Source: Shewanella violacea DSS12
GTDB lineage: Bacteria > Pseudomonadota > Gammaproteobacteria > Enterobacterales > Shewanellaceae
Direction of reading: 5' to 3'
NCBI RefSeq assembly: GCF_000091325.1
Contig: NC_014012.1
Coordinates: 3,480,500-3,544,499 of the forward strand
DNA: 64,000 nt
This document shows, piece after piece, positions 56,045 through 64,000 of this stretch. A program made the position numbers and the translations under genes. Each line of letters starts with the position of its first letter. The stretch's first letter is position 1. Under the pieces are notes generated by a model. The model was not told the DNA's origin, did no database searches, and worked only from the letters and a program-made list of their open reading frames with translations.

Positions 56045-56076
56045 AGCTAAGAGTAAAACTCGCTAAGTTAGCAGAG

Positions 56077-57630
56077 TTAGACCTTAATCAAGTCTCTGTC
56101 GGCATGACTCCAGTTCAGGTGATACTTCTCACCCGCTGGTTTATCGGTACGCTCAAAAGTGTGGGCACCGAAGAAGTCTCTCTGTCCCTGCAGCAGGCTA
56201 GCTGGCAAGGTTTCACAACGATAACTGTCGTAATAGGCCAGAGCCGAACTGATACAAGGCACAGGAATACCTTTCATTACCGCTGCCGATACAGCTTTAC
56301 GCCAGTCCAGTTGTTTCTCAGACAAGGCAATACAGAAGGCATCAGCCATCAGCAAGTTGTCTAACTCAATTCCATCAATAGCTGCTGCCTGATAGGCTTG
56401 AGTGATAGATTGCAGGAACCTTGCTCGGATAATACAACCGGCACGCCAGATTTTGGCTATTTCGGCAAAATCTAAGTTCCATCCCTTGTCTTTCGCCGCC
56501 ATGGCCATCAGCTGGAAGCCTTGGGCATAACAGGCAATTTTGGCGCAATAGAGGGCATTTTCAAGCTGTGCGATAAAGCTATCACGCTCTTCAGCTGTTG
56601 GCTTTGCAGCCTCAGGACCTTTTAGCAATTGACTCAATTTGAATCTTTGATCTTTCTGGGTACTGATAGCGCGGGCATAGACGGCTTCGGCAATCGTAGG
56701 GGCCGGACAACCTATCTGCAAGCTGCTTACCGCAGTCCAGAGTCCTGTGCCCTTCTGCCCAGCCTTGTCGAGGATCATCGAAACTAGAGGCTTACCGGAA
56801 ATGGGATCTGCCTGTCTCAAGACTTCGGCGCTGATCTCCATCAAGTAGCTATTAAGGCTGCCTTGGTTCCATTTATTAAACAGGTCGGCAATCTCAGTCG
56901 TTGTCATGGCAAAACCATCACTGAGTAACTGATAAGCTTCACAGATAAGCTGCATATCGGCGTATTCGATACCGTTATGCACCATTTTCACATAATGACC
57001 AGAACCTGCTGGGCCAATATAAGTGGTACATGGCTCGCCTTCAGTCACAGGATTACCTGGCTCCTGACGCTCTATGGGTAAGCCGGTTTCAGCATCGACT
57101 TTAGCCGCAATCGCTTCCCATATAGGCTTAATTCTGTCCCAGGCCTTGATATCACCGCTTGGCATCAATGACGGACCGAAACGTGCGCCCATCTCACCGC
57201 CGGATACGGCGCAGCTAAAGAAGATAAATTGCTTGGAGTAACGCGCTTCGCGCTCGACGGTGTCGGTCCACAAGCTATTGCCAGTATCGATAACGATATC
57301 ATCAGATTCGATACCCGCGTCGATGAGTGCTTTACACACACCATCTACAGGGGCACCTGCTGGTACAGAGAGCACCAAGATACGCGGTTTTTCGAGGCTA
57401 GATAACATTTCAGAAAGATTATTACAGCCATTGATACGTAGAGGTACTTGAGTTTGCTTGCTGGTTATGCGATCAGATTTCTCTTGTTGCACAACACCTT
57501 GCACCTTGTCTGAGTCGAGATCAAACGCGGCGACACTGTATTGATTATCGGCAATGTTGAGTGCAAGGTTCTTGCCCATAACACCCAGTCCAATAACGCC
57601 GATATCATGTAATTTGGTGTGGTTTTGCAT
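56077..57630 (-). CDS. gnd: 6-phosphogluconate dehydrogenase, decarboxylating
   Basis: A 517-residue enzyme of the oxidative pentose phosphate pathway turning 6-phosphogluconate to ribulose 5-phosphate with NADP. GVMGKNLALNIADNQYSV binds NADP, SGGEMGARFGPSLMPSG and the catalytic KMVHNGIEYADMQ are plain, and the C-terminal tail wraps into the dimer. Length is the longer form seen in Shewanella. Divergent from the L,D-transpeptidase gene, with a 650-base spacer. Confidence 0.96.
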   Translation of the reverse strand: MQNHTKLHDIGVIGLGVMGKNLALNIADNQYSVAAFDLDSDKVQGVVQQEKSDRITSKQTQVPLRINGCNNLSEMLSSLEKPRILVLSVPAGAPVDGVCKALIDAGIESDDIVIDTGNSLWTDTVEREARYSKQFIFFSCAVSGGEMGARFGPSLMPSGDIKAWDRIKPIWEAIAAKVDAETGLPIERQEPGNPVTEGEPCTTYIGPAGSGHYVKMVHNGIEYADMQLICEAYQLLSDGFAMTTTEIADLFNKWNQGSLNSYLMEISAEVLRQADPISGKPLVSMILDKAGQKGTGLWTAVSSLQIGCPAPTIAEAVYARAISTQKDQRFKLSQLLKGPEAAKPTAEERDSFIAQLENALYCAKIACYAQGFQLMAMAAKDKGWNLDFAEIAKIWRAGCIIRARFLQSITQAYQAAAIDGIELDNLLMADAFCIALSEKQLDWRKAVSAAVMKGIPVPCISSALAYYDSYRCETLPASLLQGQRDFFGAHTFERTDKPAGEKYHLNWSHADRDLIKV

Positions 57631-58284
57631 TGATTAAATTCCGCAGGTCACAGAGATAATTTACCCTATCTTGTTATTGACTAAGACACTTTCTAGTCCG
57701 AAGGACTGTCGAGAACAATTAGCCGCTCTTTTTTAAGAGACTGCTCACTTAAGGAGCATGGACAATAGGTTATATTTGGCGCAGATTATACAGACTTTGG
57801 TAAGTTAATTACTAGGCTTTACGCTGTAATGGCGAATTAGTTTCATGTTTAGCCGTGTCTAGTGGTAAAAAATTCGATAATACACACCAAACCATACAAT
57901 TTACCCCAATAATTAGATCAATTTAGCCTATCTAGATAGCCTGGCATTCGAAAAATATTCTATCTATACCATCTCCCTTAGACGAGTCATCACACTTGGA
58001 TTAATCACGCTATGGCATAAAATAACCCATGGGATAGAGAGCGGGATGCTTGTTTTAACTTGGGTTCCTGCGCCGATTTAGAGACATAGCCGCCAATAAC
58101 CTGTATGCAAAACAATCAAGCTTTATTAAGGATAAAGATAAGGCGATGTGAAATCAGTCAAGTTATCGAGTGGATTTTTTGACTGCTTAATAAGAATGAC
58201 GTAACGTTAACTTTGCTTCTAAAAATAAAAACCTATGTGATTTTATCGCTTAAAAGTCTGCTTTCATGGAAAGAAAAACACTAT
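57631..58284. other. Gene-free divergent spacer between gnd and ldt
   Basis: 654 bases, AT-rich, without repeats or clear operator sites; presumably holds both promoters. Confidence 0.5.
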
Positions 58285-60132
58285 ATGAAAAACCTAACCT
58301 CATTCACCTTGCTGCTTATACTCGGCTTGCCTATACATGCTTCCGCCTCTGAACAAGCACAGGTTATTGATACTGCTCCAAATTCACAGCACATCATTGA
58401 AACCCAAGATGGTATTATTGAGCACATAATCGAGCCTATGTTACTTGGTAGGGTCTCAAATGTCGGTGAGCAGGCCATCATCAGTCCCTATTTAACCTCA
58501 CACCTATATCAACAAAGACAATACCTAGATCTGTGGCAGGATAAAGACTATGCAGCCTCGATACTGGAGGCTATTAAAGGTGCCGACGATGAGGGGTTAT
58601 ACAAAGAGGACTATCACTACCAGGCACTGATGTCACTCTACCAAACTCAGGCGCTAAATGACTGGAATGACCCTTATCAGGTCGCAGAGTTTGATATCCT
58701 GTTGACCGATGCTGTCATTACCTATGCCACCCATCTGATCAATGGCAAGGTAAACCCAAGCACCTTAGAGAAAACTTGGAACTATGATGAGTCCATCATC
58801 AAACTCGATACAATTGTAGCCGAGCTCAATCGCCATGTAGATCAACGAGATGTCGCCCAGAGACTGCTTAGTCTTTCGCCTCAATTGGACGCCTATACTC
58901 AATTAAAATCTGCACTGAAAAAATATCGACTATTGGCCGATACAGCAGACTTCCCCAATATAAAATATCAGGGCCTAATCAAAGCCGGCAGCGTTACGCC
59001 CACGCTGGCCTTGATTGCCGATAGATTGATTCAACTAAACTACCTCTCCCCTCAGGCAGATATCAGCAATTATAGCCATGAGTTTGTCGGCGCAGTCAGA
59101 GCCTACCAGAGCAGCCATAGCCTGCAGGCCGATGGTATTATCGGTAAGGGAACCATTAACTCACTCAACGTGCCCTTCGCCTATCGAGCCGATCAAATCC
59201 GCATCAATATGGAACGAGCCAGATGGCTATCGTCGGATCTCAGCCAAGAGTACATCATCATCAACTTAGCTGGTTATGAACTCTGGATGTATAAAGATGG
59301 ACAACTCGATTGGCAAACCGACATAGTCATAGGCAAAATAAGCTCCAAGACACCAATCTTTAAATCTAGAATTAGTTACTTAGTTGTAAATCCTACTTGG
59401 ACTGTACCCCGCAGTATTAACCCTGGTCTCATCAATAAAATTAAGCGTGATCCTAGCTATATAGATAAACAACACTACATGCTTAAGGACAGCTCGGGTA
59501 AAAAAGTCGATATATTAGCTATCGACTGGCAAGAGGTAGATCCAGAAAAATTCAAATATTGGTTCGTTCAAAAGCCATGGAAAAACAATGCATTGGGTCA
59601 AGTTAAGTTTATATTTCCTAACCGAGATGCCATCTACTTACATGATACCCCAACCAAATATCTCTTCTCGCTTACCGACAGAGCTTTCAGCCATGGTTGT
59701 ATTCGCATCAAAAATCCACTGGAGTTGGCTGAAAAGCTCTTGAATGAAAACAGGCCCGCCACCCTGGAAAAAAATCTGCAGATACAGAACAACAAACTGG
59801 CCAAGCGTCGGGAAGAGTCCCAGCTCAATAACCTGAGCACAGATCAGGTCTCTGTAGCCCCCCGCTCTGAACCATTACAATCCCCCTTAACCCAACCCAG
59901 CGCAGATGAGCTGCTCAAGAAAACATTCGCCCTGGGTGAGACTCAAAAACTCTACCTGGATGAGCCTATGGACATTCTCATCATGTATTGGACCGCAGCT
60001 TCGAGTAAGGGGAAACTCACCTTCTATCATGACGTCTACAAACGCGATGAGCCGCTTATGCTTCAACTCAAGCGCCCCATCACTCCGACCGCACTCTCAG
60101 CTGGTGTAGAAATGAAAAGTGTCATTTTTTAG
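58285..60132 (+). CDS. L,D-transpeptidase, YcbB/LdtD-like
   Basis: A 615-residue periplasmic enzyme cross-linking peptidoglycan through 3-3 bonds. The start MKNLTSFTLLLILGLPIHASA is a signal peptide; a longer frame from a TTG was not used. An N-terminal scaffold domain is followed by a peptidoglycan-binding module (AVRAYQSSHSLQADGIIGKGT, shown here in part) near residues 270-310, then a YkuD catalytic domain with HDTP and SHGCIR, catalytic Cys at residue 472. It has the same length as E. coli LdtD. A late linker and beta domain follow the catalytic part. Confidence 0.94.
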   Translation: MKNLTSFTLLLILGLPIHASASEQAQVIDTAPNSQHIIETQDGIIEHIIEPMLLGRVSNVGEQAIISPYLTSHLYQQRQYLDLWQDKDYAASILEAIKGADDEGLYKEDYHYQALMSLYQTQALNDWNDPYQVAEFDILLTDAVITYATHLINGKVNPSTLEKTWNYDESIIKLDTIVAELNRHVDQRDVAQRLLSLSPQLDAYTQLKSALKKYRLLADTADFPNIKYQGLIKAGSVTPTLALIADRLIQLNYLSPQADISNYSHEFVGAVRAYQSSHSLQADGIIGKGTINSLNVPFAYRADQIRINMERARWLSSDLSQEYIIINLAGYELWMYKDGQLDWQTDIVIGKISSKTPIFKSRISYLVVNPTWTVPRSINPGLINKIKRDPSYIDKQHYMLKDSSGKKVDILAIDWQEVDPEKFKYWFVQKPWKNNALGQVKFIFPNRDAIYLHDTPTKYLFSLTDRAFSHGCIRIKNPLELAEKLLNENRPATLEKNLQIQNNKLAKRREESQLNNLSTDQVSVAPRSEPLQSPLTQPSADELLKKTFALGETQKLYLDEPMDILIMYWTAASSKGKLTFYHDVYKRDEPLMLQLKRPITPTALSAGVEMKSVIF

Positions 60133-60206
60133 GGATAAAACCTTAAGGAACGTGATTTGACCCAGATAATATGGACTCTGGGTTTAAATTCTTGATGATA
60201 AAATAA

Positions 60207-60235
60207 TGGGACTCAATCTAGAGTCCCATTTTTTT
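60207..60235 (+). terminator. Terminator of the L,D-transpeptidase gene
   Basis: TGGGACTC and GAGTCCCA form a stem with a small loop AATCTA, followed by seven T residues, 75 bases past the stop. Confidence 0.88.
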
Positions 60236-60765
60236 GAGCTTAATCTAATCTCGCGACCTCTCTGCCTCGCTATCTCGCCTTCTGCGAGTTCCGAGGTCGC
60301 TTCGCTTCGAGAAGGCCAACAAGTTGGCTGCGAGAGAAGATCAGAGCTTGTTCTCGCTGTCTCGCTTTCTCGCTGTCTCTAGACAGGCTAATTTGAGATA
60401 CGCTTCTCATCTGACTGATAAGAAGCGAGATAGTGTCACTTGTGATAATAAAAGAGCCAGCAAGTCGCTCACAGAGTATGTTTACGCGTCCTAGGAAGCT
60501 CAACAAGGTCTCTTTAGTGCTTAGGCTAACCACTTAGATTGGCATAGGCTTAAATGCTTTGAGAGTCTTGATTAGGCGCTGAAGTTATTAAGTCTGTTTG
60601 AGTGGATTTCGTGTTGAGCGGCTATTTAGTGAGATTGGTATTTTCTGTCTTTTTTGAGGGGAGCATATCCGCCAAAATGGCAAAAAAAATGCCGCCTGAT
60701 AATCAGGCGGCATTTTTATGAGGGTGGATCAAATATTACCGATAAATCTAAGAATGATTAATTCT
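60236..60765. other. Gene-free stretch with CTCGCT-rich repeats
   Basis: GCGACCTC (60253-60260) pairs with GAGGTCGC (60293-60300), and TTCTCGCTGTCTCGCTTTCTCGCTGTCTC at 60350-60378 (here described as a TCTCGCT run) repeats a 7- to 10-base unit. Further short inverted repeats suggest folded RNA or a degenerate repeat element; no gene supported. The fadA terminator closes it. Confidence 0.5.
60682..60718 (-). terminator. Terminator of fadBA
   Basis: On the minus strand AATGCCGCCTGA, loop TTAT, TCAGGCGGCATT followed by TTTTTT; 48 bases past the fadA stop. Confidence 0.93.

Positions 60766-64000
<3,235 letters not shown>

Noticed and set aside
60270..60533. 87-codon minus-strand frame
   Set aside because: Composition follows the CTCGCT repeats; no start signal or family.

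Overview
The window looks like chromosomal DNA of a Shewanella species (Gammaproteobacteria, Alteromonadales). The prpB-prpC-acnD-prpF cluster with a GntR-type regulator, the block metA / acetyl-CoA C-acetyltransferase / mmsA / acyl-CoA dehydrogenase / enoyl-CoA hydratases / mmsB / SDR / copper ATPase / YbiT, a single-site FNR-type control of ompW, menA, fadBA and gnd all fit that genus; the metA-to-copA order is what I recall of S. oneidensis. No rRNA, tRNA, CRISPR, prophage or intact insertion sequence was seen.

Layout. 1-2.8 kb: three minus-strand accessory genes (exported HIT protein, small exported protein, esterase with a TPR-like tail) separated by attC-like sites, resembling an integron cassette array without a visible integrase. 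3.2-10.5 kb: minus-strand methylcitrate operon prpR-prpB-prpC-acnD-prpF for propionyl-CoA oxidation, divergent from a TonB-dependent receptor (11-13.8 kb). 14.3-17.9 kb: LETM1-like small membrane protein, M17 aminopeptidase, NupC-type nucleoside permease. 18-21 kb: YghU-like glutathione transferase and the ABC-F protein YbiT. 21.4-25 kb: copper ATPase CopA whose last codons are repeated downstream as a 213-bp tandem array, with divergent cueR. 25.7-33.6 kb: a seven-gene valine/branched-chain acyl-CoA degradation operon with a LiuR-like operator in front. 33.9-44.9 kb: exported protein with two internal repeats, a large M6 metalloprotease, metA, small lipoproteins and membrane proteins, ompW, tesB, an SDR. 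45.2-51.7 kb: menA, small membrane protein, LRR-kinase, GNAT, a frameshifted U32 peptidase gene and a GST. 52-54 kb: a second accessory patch. 54.3-64 kb: RluA-type pseudouridine synthase, gnd, L,D-transpeptidase, fadA and the C-terminal two thirds or more of fadB, which runs off the right edge.

Metabolic theme: valine/isoleucine breakdown (mmsA operon) and fatty-acid oxidation (fadBA, tesB) give propionyl-CoA and acetyl-CoA; the prp operon removes the propionyl-CoA. Three predicted regulatory systems can be read from DNA: PrpR-like TTGTCGACAA palindromes, a LiuR-like box, and a CueR-type 19-bp-spacer promoter.

The most unusual feature is repeat biology. Short tandem repeats with periods that are multiples of 3 occur inside or against the ends of several genes (prpF, acnD, copA, two small genes); the same 18-bp unit appears in prpF and in an unrelated gene 38 kb away; copA carries four tandem copies of its own C-terminal coding segment whose internal differences are synonymous in the conserved part; and a mosaic family of dispersed intergenic sequence recurs at about 3.0, 39 and 53.8 kb.
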